Below are positions 1-11,200 of a stretch of 64,000 nucleotides of DNA, one piece after another (within the stretch, counting starts at the first letter, position 1; every line of letters begins with the position of its first letter). The stretch is from positions 867,647 through 931,646 of the forward strand of contig CAKOGP040001112.1 in assembly GCA_933822405.4 (NCBI GenBank), given 5' to 3'. The translations under genes and the position numbers were made by a program. Origin of the DNA: Cylindrotheca closterium. Its lineage: Eukaryota > Bacillariophyta > Bacillariophyceae > Bacillariales > Bacillariaceae. The notes beneath the pieces were generated by a model. It did no database searches, was not told the DNA's origin, and was given only the letters and a program-made list of their open reading frames with translations.

Positions 1-145
1 ACCACTTCCAGAGACCGCCGATATGTTGAAGACTGCGTGTGATTGCCGTATGCCATTGCAATGGGAAGACGAAGACTTTGAAGATTTGGGAAATGTCATC
101 ATTGAGAGCATCCAATCTGTTCTTGTCAAGCACGACATGCTGTAA
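1..145 (+). CDS. DegT-type PLP aminotransferase, upstream tandem copy (3' end only)
   Basis: These 145 bases are the last 48 codons and stop (143-145) of a gene entering from the left edge. They match bases 2198-2342 of the next gene base for base, so this is the C-terminal end of a second copy of the same aminotransferase-like protein. The 3' flanks of both copies also resemble each other for about 110 bases (shared GATGG/GTGGATATGG and TTGTAAA blocks) but have begun to diverge. This points to a recent tandem duplication, or gene conversion limited to the coding part. The active-site lysine lies outside the window, so whether this copy is intact cannot be judged. Confidence 0.85.
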   Translation, partial: PLPETADMLKTACDCRMPLQWEDEDFEDLGNVIIESIQSVLVKHDML

Positions 146-880
146 GCAAAATTCGGAAAACACAGTTTTGATTGCATACCTAAGAACGAAATATCCTTGA
201 GGTGGATATGGTGTAAGGCTGTTTGATTGCCATACAGAGCTTGTAAATTATTTTAATACGTTTTTTTCAGACGAGACACAACTGCCTTTTGCCTGATTGT
301 ATGCAATATCATGACGAATGTTGCAATGGGTTGTTTACGACATAATAAAAACTAGAAATATTGTCACGAGAACTAACAATCATCTGCTTTCGACGAATGT
401 GAGAATGTGCCTTCAATAGGATCATTGTCACCTACAGATTGTAGTATTTTTACTTGTTGGCTTTGTTTGCAGATAATTTGTTGCGATCATGATAATGACA
501 GAAATAGATTGTCTTCAATTGCGAATTGACTTCAACGACTCATCATCCAACCCAGAATTTGTGAGAGGTCGAAACTTCATAGTTTTGCCTCGTACTTTCA
601 ATACCTATGGCTTGCCTAGAAACTGTTGTCGAGTCAGAAATATAGCACGAATTTGACCTGAAGGACTTCTAATTTCAGGCTAAATCAATCGCACACCGAA
701 TTGCGAGAGGTCCGATCTTCATGCCAACAGGCAATGCTGGTACATTTTGTACATCCCACCGCATGGTTCGCAAAAACACAATCCCACCACATTCCAAAAC
801 GACTTTGAAAACAATCACAAATTTCAACTAAGGTCACTCTGAACCCTTCATTAATACACACAAACATACAATATATCACA
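146..880. other. Spacer between tandem aminotransferase copies
   Basis: This stretch holds the 3' flank of the upstream copy, which resembles bases 2343-2460 after the second copy, and then the presumed promoter of the second copy. No open frame with recognisable protein features is present. The last 40 bases before the ATG at 881 are A-rich (ACACAAACATACAATATATC), a usual 5' leader composition. Confidence 0.5.
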
Positions 881-2342
881 ATGAAGATCAGCCTTCTTGC
901 ACTTGCCGCTATGGCCTTCAGCGCCGATGCTTTCTCTACCGTCAATACACAACAGACTGGATCCAAAATTGCCGACCAGTAAGTACTGCTTTGGCTCGTC
1001 GTCGACCACGACAACGACGAGTTTCTGACCGAGTTCAAATGTCTTGCTTTACAATGTTTCAATTACTTACACTCTCTTTTTCACCTCTCTTTTTCACCTC
1101 TTCAAACAATCTAGATTGAAGGACCGCGCCTACGTTACCAACGACATCAAGATGCCCGACCCAGTTCCTGAAGAAGGCCAAAAGGAGGCCCTCGAATTGA
1201 TGAAGTCTGGAAAGCTGTATCGTTACAACATCGCCAAGGGTGAAGACAGCGTTGTCAGCATGTGCGAGAAGGAGATTGCCGACTACACTGGCTTCAAGTA
1301 CTGTGTAGCCCTCAACTCGTGCGGATCAGCACTTATGCTTTTGTTGAAGACCACAGGTCTTGAACCAGGAGGCAAGGTTTTGTCTAATGCCTTCACGTTC
1401 GGAGCTGTCCCATCTGCCATTGAGCACGCCAGAGGAAAGGCCGTGTACGTTGAGTCCAACGCCGACCATGTCATGAACACTGTCGACCTTGAACTTAAGC
1501 TCAAGGAGAACCCAGACTGCAAGCACGTTCTTGTGTCGCACATGCGTGGAAAGCTAGCTGATATGGACAAGGTTGCCGAGCTTTGTGAGAAGTACGACGC
1601 CATCCTTCTTGAGGACTGCGCTCACTCTCTTGGTGTATACTGGAAGGGAGAACACTCTGGACACAAGGGTATCGCCTGTGCCATCTCCAGTCAATCTTAC
1701 AAGATGATCAACTCTGGAGAGGGAGGTTTCTTGTTGACAGATGATGAGGAAATTGCTGCCCAAACCGCCGTTATCGCCGGTGCGTACGAATCCTTGAACT
1801 CCAAGCACAAGACTGTTCCAGGACCAGAATATTTCGAAGGAAAGTCCGTCGCACTTCCCAACTACTCCATCCGCATGAGCAACTTGGCCGCCGCCGTCGT
1901 CCGTCCTCAGATCAAGACATTGGAGCCAAGAATCGAGAAGTACAACAAGCGATACAACGACTTGGTGGCCAAGTTGGAGGCCGCCGTCGGTGATCACATG
2001 TACATTCCTCAATTGACGCCTGGAGTAACTCGCATGGTCCACGACTCTATCCAGTTCAACTTGGACCCCAAGTTCACACCAACAATGATTGAAGAATTCT
2101 TGAAGGAGTGCGGTGACCACGGACTTCCCGTCGAGCTTTTCGGACACAAGACCAACGCCAGAAACTTCGTCAACTGGGGATTTGCTCCCGCTGATGCACC
2201 ACTTCCAGAGACCGCCGATATGTTGAAGACTGCGTGTGATTGCCGTATGCCATTGCAATGGGAAGACGAAGACTTTGAAGATTTGGGAAATGTCATCATT
2301 GAGAGCATCCAATCTGTTCTTGTCAAGCACGACATGCTGTAA
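881..2342 (+). CDS. DegT/DnrJ/EryC1-family PLP-dependent aminotransferase, probably plastid-targeted
   Basis: Exon 1 is 881-978 and exon 2 is 1115-2342, with a 136-base GT-AG intron (979-1114); the protein is 441 residues. The first exon encodes a signal peptide (MKISLLALAAMAFSADA) followed at once by Phe, the pattern of a diatom plastid presequence, though the transit region is short. The mature part has the fold-type I features of DegT enzymes: a nucleotide-sugar aminotransferase-like N-terminus, LLEDCAHSLGVYWKGEHSG (cofactor-binding Asp region), and SYKMINSGEGG, where Lys near residue 229 should bind pyridoxal phosphate. Family members usually transaminate keto-sugars or act in small-molecule synthesis; the substrate here is unknown. 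The gene is a tandem duplicate of the copy at the window edge. The family call is firm, the location probable, the substrate open. Confidence 0.85.
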
Positions 2343-4177
2343 CCAAAGACACGATTTTGATTACATCCACCCCAGCGAACGAAATGTATATATCCGAGAT
2401 GGATATGGTATATAGGCTGTGTCATGGTCACAATTCTTGAATTTGTAAACTATTATAATTTCCCTTCATTTATTCAAACGAATGATAGATTTTGCTATGT
2501 CTGCAGGTACTAGATCAAGAAATATCATCCTGACGCAGAAGCCGTTTTCAATGTGTGACCATTATTACCTGCAGTAATATACGATCAAGATATACATTTC
2601 ACGTTCGATGCTCCATTGGGGCTCATATTTCATAAATGGGGTTGGGTATTTTTGAAAACCGCCGTATTTTTCGTACCACCTCTACGTGTCGGCAGCTTTC
2701 CTCATGAAATGTTGTGAGATATGAATATGACGGAGGGCAGACCATTAGTTTTTGAAAATCAAAAATAAAGCACTTCTAACCCGGATATGTCGCTAGCTCT
2801 TTTGTCGTGAGCTGCACTGGTCTGAAGCATTTTGTAATATGTGTCATTGTTTTGCATCGACATCACATCAGCTTCAAGCTTGCAGACAAAAGCCAAGGAA
2901 AACAAACAAGCAGCACCACAACAGTTGCGACCTAGTGAGATAAAGATGACGACACGACAGGCGCCTGAAGCGAGAGTGGCAGACTCCAGCGCAACAAGCA
3001 GTACAACAAGCAGAGAATGGATCATCAGCTTCACGCGAGCTGCGACAATGCGCCAGCATTGTGGATTCGGAGTCAGGATTTTTGTTGTGAGAGACATGCA
3101 ATCGATCGAGCGCTTGTTGATCGCATCATATTGTGATTGAATCGACATCATCCTGGAAAGGTCAATCAAGGCATGAGAGAGCAGTCAAATCTACCAGTTG
3201 AGATTATCGCTGCGATTCTAGTGAAGTATACACTTCTCTGAGGCTTGCGACAACTAGCCTGTGCAATTTGCTGATTATCTGGACCTGAAGCATCAATCGG
3301 CTTGTTGTTTGGCGAACGCAAGGCTCGATTTCATCGCAAATATACTACATGTGTATGCAACGATCGAAGACACAATAATCAACATTTGTTGGGAAAGATT
3401 CAAAAACGACAACAAACGCAGAATCCCGACTGGGCTCCGTTGTGACCAATTTTTTTTTCAGGTCAGTGTTTTGAACGAAGCTGTCTACTTTCGTATAGAA
3501 AGACGCTTACAGAGTTCTTTGTGAAAAAAATTCTGACGAGAGAATAGAATAGAACAAATGAGGACTTGATTCCGCCAATGCGGAGACAATGACTTGACTT
3601 AAACAATGACAAGACGACACTCAAACTGGATACTACTGTTGAAGACAAAAATTATAGTCAATAGAGAATCTAGCTGGAAGCTTGAACAATACGTTCTACT
3701 GTTATATGTTTCCATCACCATGTAGCGCTAGTCATTCCGGTTGGCCAATATACTGTCACATTATCTAGGAAGGCTAGAACTTGTGCAGTGGTTTAGTTAG
3801 GTTGCGTCCATTCTGGAAAAGCAGGTTTGCGGATCAGATTGCAAGTGGCTGGTATGGAATGTTTCTAGTTTGCTTATTCTGTATATTTGATGATCCAGGA
3901 CCATCCAATCTACCGGTAGAACTGGATCTGCCTGATTATTATTAAGCACTGGTGTTTGGCAAGTCTCTCATATCCCCTGAAACTCTCCCCTCATATATTT
4001 TGATCTGCTTTTTGAAAGAAAATAGCCCGGATTTGGTTCCAGCTGACGACATGTGCACGTACCCATTTATCCGATATTATGTGCCTCCAATGGCATAATA
4101 ATATTCCCCTTAAATCATTTTTGTGTCCTTTGTTTTCCCAAAATTCGAACAGTCCCAAAATTCGAACAGTTGTCAAC
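2343..4177. other. 1.8-kb intergenic region, no gene seen
   Basis: Several short open frames occur on both strands (for example around 2759-3169 and 3261-3524), but none has a credible start, a recognisable domain or a splice partner. The stretch is AT-rich with no tRNA-like cloverleaf that I could find. A TACCGGTA palindrome lies at 3911-3918 within CTACCGGTAG (3910-3919). Confidence 0.4.
4137..4170. repeat. Perfect 17-bp tandem duplication just upstream of a start codon
   Basis: CCCAAAATTCGAACAGT occurs twice back to back (4137-4153 and 4154-4170), ending seven bases before the first ATG of the zinc-finger gene. Each copy contains the palindrome TTCGAA. It would lie in the 5' UTR or core promoter. 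Whether it is functional or a slippage product cannot be told. Confidence 0.8.
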
Positions 4178-4645
4178 ATGATGGCTGGCAATAATCAAGA
4201 CGAAGATGAAGTCTTGGAACAATACAGTATCATGGCCCATGTAGAAGCTAGCACTCGAGTCAAAGAAAATACCGGGTTTGACATGTCAGAATTCGAAAAA
4301 CAGCGCAAACTGCATCCAGAACAGACCAAATTGGATTATTTTGAAACCAGCCGAAAACCCAAACAAATGCTGCCAGATGCCAAGAGCATGTCGGGAGGTA
4401 GCAGCAGTGGCATGATGCGAGCGGAAGAGCCACCACTTCCGCCACCCAGGCCCAATCGGCGGTATTTGGAACAAAGGGCTCCTCACACACCAGATCTAGT
4501 GGATGGAGAAGCTGCGCAAGAAGGAAGCATCCCAACGGGCTTCGTATCGGTCAAGTGTTTGGGGTGCAAGACATATCTGAAAGTTAACATGTTTGCCACA
4601 CTAGTACGGTGCTCCGAATGTTCCACAGTCAGTCCATTGTGTTAG
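4178..4645 (+). CDS. Small protein with a C-terminal LSD1-type zinc finger
   Basis: A single-exon frame of 155 residues beginning Met-Met-Ala-Gly-Asn-Asn. An in-frame ATG 99 bases upstream exists, but the 4178 start follows the leader repeat and gives an acidic, soluble N-terminus. The middle is low complexity (Gly/Ser, then a PPLPPPRP tract). The last 30 residues carry the only recognisable domain: VKCLGCKTYLKV then VRCSECSTV, matching the plant LSD1 finger plan (CxxC, about 14 residues, VRCxxCxxV). LSD1 fingers bind zinc and usually mediate protein or nucleic-acid contacts in stress and cell-death regulators. The protein stops right after the finger. It is convergent with the membrane-protein gene, with a 202-base gap. 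Confidence 0.65.
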   Translation: MMAGNNQDEDEVLEQYSIMAHVEASTRVKENTGFDMSEFEKQRKLHPEQTKLDYFETSRKPKQMLPDAKSMSGGSSSGMMRAEEPPLPPPRPNRRYLEQRAPHTPDLVDGEAAQEGSIPTGFVSVKCLGCKTYLKVNMFATLVRCSECSTVSPLC

Positions 4646-4847
4646 TACCACAGACACTATTAGTACAACTTTCTACCAAAACAATTCCTTTTAACTCCAT
4701 AGCCCAGTTCGTGGTACCATGCGGGCTGATTCAATATAAATTTATAATAATTAGTATTAGGAACCACTTGCGACGACTCAAAAAGGCCAATTGCTGGTAT
4801 ATAATAAACCGTTTTGCCACCTTCAAAGTAAAAATCGGACATTCCCT

Positions 4848-6368
4848 CTACATGTCGACAGTGTCCACGGAATCATAGGATCGTGCTGGTAATCTTGTGT
4901 TGGTCGAAGGTTGTGGCCATCGGGCCTCGTCATCAGGTTGAGTCTGAGTCTTAAGAAAGGTAGGGCCATTCTTTTGGCGACAAATAGGACACATTGCCGA
5001 GTTGCAGTGGTGCACATCGGGCTGTTCATGAAAGCCCAAATGAGGATCTTCTTCTCCAAAGTCAAACTCTTCGTTCAACACGAGCTGCACTCTTCCATCC
5101 GACAAGGACTCCAATCCAGGATCGCTGCCATTGGAAAAGGTACCACCCAAACTCTCTCCAGGCCCCTTGTAGGGATCACTTCGGCGTCTGTGACGTTGCA
5201 CGGCAAACAACAAAAAGAGCAATAGACAGAGCGCTGCAATCCCAGACAAAGCAGATCCCACGAGTACACCACTTGAACCACCACCACCAGCTGCAGCTCC
5301 ACGTCCAACGACGATGCCAGCCACACCGGTTGAGTTGTCATCCTCGACAAAACCCTTGAATACAGTTTGAATGACGTCGCCCCAAACAAAGTCGCCACGA
5401 GCCATCGACGAGTTCAAGTAGAATCCAGTGGCATTCTTAATGGCAGGGTTCGGAAGGGAATAGGGAAACGATGAAAATGGATAAAAGGCTGTCAAATTGA
5501 CATCGGAAAGGATCACCACGCAATCTGTCTCAACGGGAGGAATTGGATCATCCGTTTTATCACACTCTTCAGTCAACACGGTGGCATTGCGACTCGAATC
5601 AATGGCGAAAATATCGGGAGAGAAATCATCTTCAAAGTCACAAGTGAGAAACTCGTCGGCCAACCCGTAGTGAATCAACATTTCTGCCAAAATCATGGAA
5701 CTGGTTTGATCGGTTCCTGTTGCCACGTAAAGATTGTACTTGAAATGCAAGAGTTCGTCCTCGAAAATGCCATCTTCATCTGGATCCCCCATGCAAGTCG
5801 ACACGGCAGTATCCGAATCAGTGATATACGGCTTGTTGGTGGGCCAAGGAGTGGGTGCCACAGGGAGCTTCGTAGGAATGCAAGTCGAAACAGGAGTCCG
5901 GAGCACGCCAGTAGGCGACAAAGTGGGTCTGCTATCAATACCAAAGTCATTTGATCCTACGTCACCATTGGAGACTGATGGGGCGGCAGTTGATGGAACC
6001 ATGGATGGAGCATCGGATGGAACCTTTGACTTGCTTGATGACGACGACGATGACGACACCGCCTTGCCAGTGTCTGCCTTGGCCACCGCTTTGCCAATGT
6101 TTGCCTTGCCTGCAATGAGTGCCTTACCTGCCACTTTGAGGCGGCGGCGACCGCTGCCACGGCGAAAGACGTTTGAGCGAGCACGTTCGTCGTTGGAAAT
6201 GTCTTGATCGTTGCTAAGCTCTTCGGCGGCACAAGGATCATTTAGTTCTTGGAGCTCGCGACGACGGTGGACGTGTCCACGAGCTGCCTTGTAGATTCTT
6301 CCATTGGGAGATGCTGTGGCGATGCCCAGCTGCAAACAGATTAGAGTAAAGAAAATGCGCGTTTCCAT
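4848..6368 (-). CDS. Type I membrane protein with Ser/Pro-rich ectodomain
   Basis: 506 residues in one exon, starting at ATG 6368. It has an N-terminal signal peptide (METRIFFTLICLQLGIATAS), a basic and low-complexity region with a serine run (SSSSSSSSK), then a PSDAPSMVPSTAAPS stretch of the kind common in diatom cell-surface proteins. A larger ectodomain of about 230 residues contains several Cys and N-x-S/T sites. One transmembrane helix follows near residue 370-395 (LVGSALSGIAALCLLLFLLF), then a basic stop-transfer RHRRR. The cytoplasmic tail has an acidic patch and the motif HHCNSAMCPIC, which could bind a metal or be acylated. I do not recognise an enzymatic domain. A role at the cell surface or silica/cell-wall interface is only a guess. 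Confidence 0.75.
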   Translation of the reverse strand: METRIFFTLICLQLGIATASPNGRIYKAARGHVHRRRELQELNDPCAAEELSNDQDISNDERARSNVFRRGSGRRRLKVAGKALIAGKANIGKAVAKADTGKAVSSSSSSSSKSKVPSDAPSMVPSTAAPSVSNGDVGSNDFGIDSRPTLSPTGVLRTPVSTCIPTKLPVAPTPWPTNKPYITDSDTAVSTCMGDPDEDGIFEDELLHFKYNLYVATGTDQTSSMILAEMLIHYGLADEFLTCDFEDDFSPDIFAIDSSRNATVLTEECDKTDDPIPPVETDCVVILSDVNLTAFYPFSSFPYSLPNPAIKNATGFYLNSSMARGDFVWGDVIQTVFKGFVEDDNSTGVAGIVVGRGAAAGGGGSSGVLVGSALSGIAALCLLLFLLFAVQRHRRRSDPYKGPGESLGGTFSNGSDPGLESLSDGRVQLVLNEEFDFGEEDPHLGFHEQPDVHHCNSAMCPICRQKNGPTFLKTQTQPDDEARWPQPSTNTRLPARSYDSVDTVDM

Positions 6369-6936
6369 GATAATTCTTGTGCAAACAAAAAGTTTTGGTA
6401 GTTTGATGGAAAGTGACGCCTGGGATATTCATCTTGAGTGGTCTCGGTTGGAATCAATGTCAATCAGAGACAAAAGCAACGTCTTCCAAACCCGTTGAGT
6501 GATTGTTTGGGAAGGTCTTCATCCTTCTCAAGGATGAAACAAAAAGGATCCACGAGTGGGAAAATTGCAAATTATCAAATTGCCGGGAATGACTCGTCTC
6601 CGTTGCACCCTAATATCGGAGAGGATTTTTCGGTGGGAGACATCGTTGCTCGGCTGTGGCCATGTGGAGACAGAAACCACATAAAAAGGAACGTTGGTCT
6701 GGAAAAATGGCTTCCTACTTTCTCTCTAACAGAGACGCTTTCTTTCGGGATTACCGCGTGATTGCCTCCAAAGTTGAACCAAACGAAGATGATTCTCCTT
6801 TTTGAATTCAATCGATGTTGCACATTTTATCATCAACATGCCATGTCATTTTTTAACAGTTGGGTCGCATTAGTCAACAAATCCACTATTAGACCGTAGC
6901 AAAAGTTCGATCACATTGACTACAGTGGCATACGGT

Positions 6937-6956
6937 CGAAGGCCGTACGGCCTTCG
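6937..6956. repeat. Perfect 20-bp palindrome
   Basis: CGAAGGCCGTACGGCCTTCG reads the same on both strands with no spacer, and is GC-rich compared with its surroundings. It could form a cruciform or bind a dimeric protein. It lies in noncoding DNA about 570 bases from either flanking gene. Confidence 0.85.
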
Positions 6957-7086
6957 CCAATAGTCATTGCCCTCCTACGATAGAGAGGCAAGGACAGCTC
7001 AGTTTATTACAGTGGTTTGATTTTGATACGTCTATTATCAATATCAATTCATTCTCTCCAATATCAACCTCGTGGTAGGCAAGCAG

Positions 7087-7118
7087 GTCTCAGAAATCCT
7101 GTTTACGGGATTCCTGAG
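7087..7118. repeat. Imperfect hairpin, 12-base arms
   Basis: TCTCAGAAATCC and GGATTCCTGAGA form arms that pair at 11 of 12 positions around an 8-base loop. It sits immediately left of the dispersed repeat segment at 7143-7247 and could be part of the same mobile or repeated unit, although the other repeat copy at 36.4 kb does not obviously carry it. Confidence 0.6.
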
Positions 7119-7142
7119 ATTGGTCTTCCCGGTCCCCCTGTT

Positions 7143-7247
7143 GACCCGGAAGACCCGCTTCACACCACAACCCACCGGTCAGACTCCATGCAGACAGATC
7201 CAAGACGAACACCAAGCGGAAGGCGCCAGTAGGCTATCTCAGATAGT
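7143..7247 (+). repeat. Dispersed repeat, copy A
   Basis: This segment resembles 36409-36510 in the same orientation. Shared blocks in the same order are CGGAAG-ACC, GCTTCACACC-CAACCCACC, ACACCAAGC, AAGG-GCCAGT-GGCTATC and GATAG. Small indels separate the blocks. No open frame or terminal repeat is evident. It may be a fragment of a non-autonomous element or a conserved noncoding RNA or regulatory unit. Confidence 0.6.
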
Positions 7248-7514
7248 CTGCTACTGTAGCATGTTAATCTGATACTAAAATGTTAATTTTGCAGCACGTG
7301 CTTTTCGACAGAGTTGTCTAGTCGAGTGCGGTATTTCGATCGTCGTTGCACGCGTCATGTGATCTCTTGGCAAGCAAACTGAAGACTGGACACACCAATT
7401 GAGGAAGATGAGGATGATGCATTGTAGGAGGAGCTGTTGGGCGTTTCGGTCGATCAACGGTGTACTACCCTACTTGGTTGCAAGTTTCTCGTGTTTGTTT
7501 CTTACGTGATTCTT

Positions 7515-8150
7515 CTAGTGCCCATCTTTTGTATTGAAGGTCTTGTGTGACGTTTTATCCTTGTCTTCCGGTTTATCATAACCGATAGAAATACAAGCTA
7601 CAACACATACACCAATATCATCTTTATCTCCCAACTCTTCGACTACCCGTCCAGTGGCAAATTCCAATCCGCCTACTGTTGTTTCGATAGGAAGGAGTCT
7701 ACCATATGGAAATACTTTGGCAACCTCCATGACATCGACAATAGCCCCTTTCGGTATTCCAAGTTTGACATGAATTAGCATTTCCTTGCGTCCTCCGGGA
7801 ATATGTTCAATGACTCCAGGGATGCTGTTGAATTCAATGGAATTTCGAACCGCTCGAATGGCAGCTTTGGTGGCATTGGATCGGTCACCATGCTGGTCCA
7901 CTCCAAAACCCAATTCCACAAAGAATAAGGTGGAAGGGAACGTTCCATTCTGCAATTTGGCTCCGAGGTTATTTTTCTTCCATTCTTCGGACCAGGCTGG
8001 TCGATCGGATGAGGTGGAGGCATCAGATGCCCATTGGTTGCCTCCTTGTGAAAGATTTTTGGAGGCAACAAATCCTCGTCTCGTTGGTTGTCTTAAGAGC
8101 AAACGTCCCCCATTCTGTAGCAGTGCATTCAATCTATGCGGAAGAAACAT
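7515..8150 (-). CDS. Lin0512-family conserved protein, likely organelle-targeted
   Basis: 211 residues in one exon. The N-terminus (MFLPHRLNALLQNGGRLLLRQPTRRGF) is basic and free of acidic residues, like a mitochondrial presequence. The conserved core starts near residue 75: FFVELGFGVDQHGDRSNATK, KAAIRAVRNSIEFNSIPG, then IHVKLGIPKG and FPYGRLLPIETTVGGLEFATG. This pattern matches the small Lin0512 family known in bacteria and eukaryotes, whose biochemical role is not established. The gene is divergent from the HEAT-repeat gene, with only 137 bases between the two ATGs, so the two probably share a promoter region. Confidence 0.75.
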   Translation of the reverse strand: MFLPHRLNALLQNGGRLLLRQPTRRGFVASKNLSQGGNQWASDASTSSDRPAWSEEWKKNNLGAKLQNGTFPSTLFFVELGFGVDQHGDRSNATKAAIRAVRNSIEFNSIPGVIEHIPGGRKEMLIHVKLGIPKGAIVDVMEVAKVFPYGRLLPIETTVGGLEFATGRVVEELGDKDDIGVCVVACISIGYDKPEDKDKTSHKTFNTKDGH

Positions 8151-8287
8151 GGTTGATACTACGATATTGACTTGTCACACATGATCAAGGCTTGAGGTTG
8201 TCTTTGGTCAGAGTAGTCAATTGCATTGAATCGAATGAATCGATTGACTAGGGACCGTCGTGATGCATGATCGATTTGTGAAAATGG

Positions 8288-11200
8288 ATGACCATTATGT
8301 ACAACAACGACAACGTCAAAGCAATCGCCATCATGGAGGTTGATAAACCACCGGAATCCGTGGAGGAAGCTGGGGCCCTTCTTGGGGCAACAATTACAGT
8401 ATATGGAGTTGCGGACGCATACAAGCTAATCAAGCCTCCACAGGGCACGCATTCCTCGTTCAGCACCATTTCACCAGTGCCATCCTCCGAACTGTTTGTC
8501 CGACTGCATACGCTGAGGTCCTTGCTGCGATCAGCTCCTACAGATACTCCGTTGGTAGCAGCACCTTCTTTACTAGCTGGAGTCTTGATGAAACTGTTGG
8601 GTGTCTCTAATAAATTGGCAAACAACCCACCCAACCCGAAAAACAAAAGGAGAGTGGCCGTCCCTCCGATGCTGTCCACGCCCCTGCGCAAAGTGTGGGT
8701 GGATTGTGTTGTGTTATGTCACAGTTTAGGAGAAGGATTATCAGGAAATGCGCGCATTAATACCTTTGGTTTTGTACGAAATATGATTCAACTGGCATCT
8801 CTCAATCCACGAACCGCCAAGGCAGCCGGAGGCGTTCGGATTGCCGCATTGGAAGCCATTGAAGGCATCATGAAAGACCCAAAGCTCTCGAGTCAGCTAG
8901 CATCATGGGCTTTCGATGTTACTCGCGTCTGTCAAAAGGCTATCAAGTCGAGTGGAAATGGCGAGCCCACCTTTCGGATTGTGGCAGTCAACACTGCCAT
9001 GTCTGTTGTCATTGCTTCCCGAAATGCCTTTATGAAAACACGGCCCGTGGAAGGAAGTGCTCGACTCGTACTAAAAGGAGCGCTGGATGACAAGGCTATA
9101 ATGGAAATGCTGAAGCTCATTAAAACTGCTGTCATTGATAAACTACCAGAAGTCCGAACGGCGGCGGCCCGGTTGACGGCGCTCCTAGCACCCCAAGTGA
9201 TTCACACAGCCATCAAATCGCCACGGACACCGGATGCAGCGACCTCCTTTACGGCCAGTCTGGAGGATATCATGACGATTGCCTTCAAGAATTTGGACGA
9301 TACGAGTGCGGAATGTGCGGCCGCCTGGGCGGAAGCTCTGGCACGGTGCATGAGCACTGCGATTGAAGTGGGTGCCCAACAGGATGCCGAACAAACGAGT
9401 CAACGGGATGCCGAACGATCAGAGACATCCCGCAATACTCCTCGAAAAGGAAAGAAGAATACCACTCGCAAGGGAGTACTGGCGGCTGAAAATTGTTCCA
9501 CATTACCAAAGACAATCAAGTATTTGGTCAGCGTCTTTGTCAAGGCAGGTGGCGAGTTGGTGGCCAACAAAACGGGGGGAACCTTTTCCACAGGTGGACG
9601 TGCTGTCCGTCTAGGATTTACTCGTTCAATCATTCAACTCTTGAAGCTGCAACAGGAAATCAGGGCCATTGGAGATGGCAAGAACATTACTCACAAGGAG
9701 GCTATTTTGATTATTTTGAGCATGGTGGGAAATGATATGGAAGCTCAATTGAAGGGCAATGAAAAAGGACTGGGATCAATTGAAACTCTTGATGCAACTT
9801 CTGTAATGACGGCGTCGACGATTCGGGAGCCGCCACTGTCGGGAAGAAATGCTGCACAATCACAGGGAAATGCTTTATTTGGACAACAACCCAAGGTCTC
9901 TCATGCGGATGCACCGATCGTTCGCTTGTGTACGAGTCGAGTCTTGAGAGAGGGATTATTGGATTTTTCTCCCGAGACCACCCAGATTGCCATTCTTCAC
10001 GAATTCGTTGATTTGTGTGTCAATCGACAAGGAGACCTCAAGGGAAACCAGCTGCAGGTGATTTTGACTGAAATTTCCCACTTATACGCCCGATTGGGAG
10101 AAGCTGCACAATCCTCTTTGGAAGATTTTATCCCAGCGCTACAGAAATGCCTTCGCCATGCCGACCACGGCGTGCGACATGAAGCAGCCGTGGTATTTGC
10201 CGCCATTACTTCAGCCTTTCCTTCCATGGGACGCCAATTTGTAGACGATGGGATTCGAGATATTCAAATGGAACACGCAGAACTCATGGCGGCGGCAAGT
10301 GTTGGGGCAGCTGAGAGCGCTGCTGAAAACGTTGGTGGGAGAAGATTTGGATTTGGCCGTCGCAACGCGCCCAACAAGAAAGAAAAGAAACCAGACACTT
10401 CCTTGAAGCATCAGTTTGCAATTCATGGGATATCGTTGATGGTGACAATAATTCTCCGTGACCTTCCAAGTCTACCAGGTGGTCTGTCAATGGAGCTGTT
10501 GGACGACGTCATGTCCAGTACCGAGGTTTTGTGCTCGGCATATGATAATGATGTATTGGTGAATGGAAGTCCAAGTGGTATTTGCACTTGTGTGCGCGCT
10601 GGCTTTACAATGATTTGTGGAGTGTTGGCTACTGGTCCAGATACCATCTCCAAGCATCTTGAGACAATTTTCGGTTCTTGGCAAAAGTTCAGCAAGCTTC
10701 CTACCAAAGGCAACAGATTCACTTCTGATCATGAACTCCTTTGTGTTGAGGCCATGTTGTCATCCATTTTGTCATTTCTTCGAAATTGTTCTTCCCTGTT
10801 ATTATTGGTGCCAGATGCCTTGACCCAGGTCACAATGGCTCTAGAACGACTGCTGCCAAGATTTCACAACGGCGATGGGAGCCTTCGAAATGTTCCTGGC
10901 AATCCAGTGGCAGCTCTCCGATTAGACACTGCCAAGGCATGTATAATGGAAGCGTTTTCGTGGCTTCCCCCCGGGTCATATCCTATGGTGGCTGATCCAC
11001 TTTTTGCATTTGCTGCGCGTCATATTCAAATCGCTGTAGACCACGGTGTTTCGAGCTCAATCTTGCAGTCACTGATTAACAACGAGGACAAGATTTTGGA
11101 TGCATCAACATTTTGTCGTGCGGGGCATCAGGGACAAGTTGGAGGCTTGCGATATCTAGACGAGGATATCACTGCCAGAGTAGCGGAAGCCTCACACCAC

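Larger units (their letters stand above)
6369..7514. other. 1.1-kb intergenic region with inverted repeats
   Basis: This lies upstream of the Ser/Pro-rich membrane protein and downstream of the Lin0512 gene. No coding region is supported. It contains a perfect 20-bp palindrome (6937-6956), an imperfect hairpin with 12-base arms (7087-7118) and one member of a dispersed repeat pair (about 7143-7247). Confidence 0.5.

Noticed and set aside
2759..3524. Open frames of 87-136 codons on both strands, one with a hydrophobic stretch
   Set aside because: No recognisable domain, no neighbouring exon, overlapping frames on both strands and ordinary AT-rich composition; likely chance.
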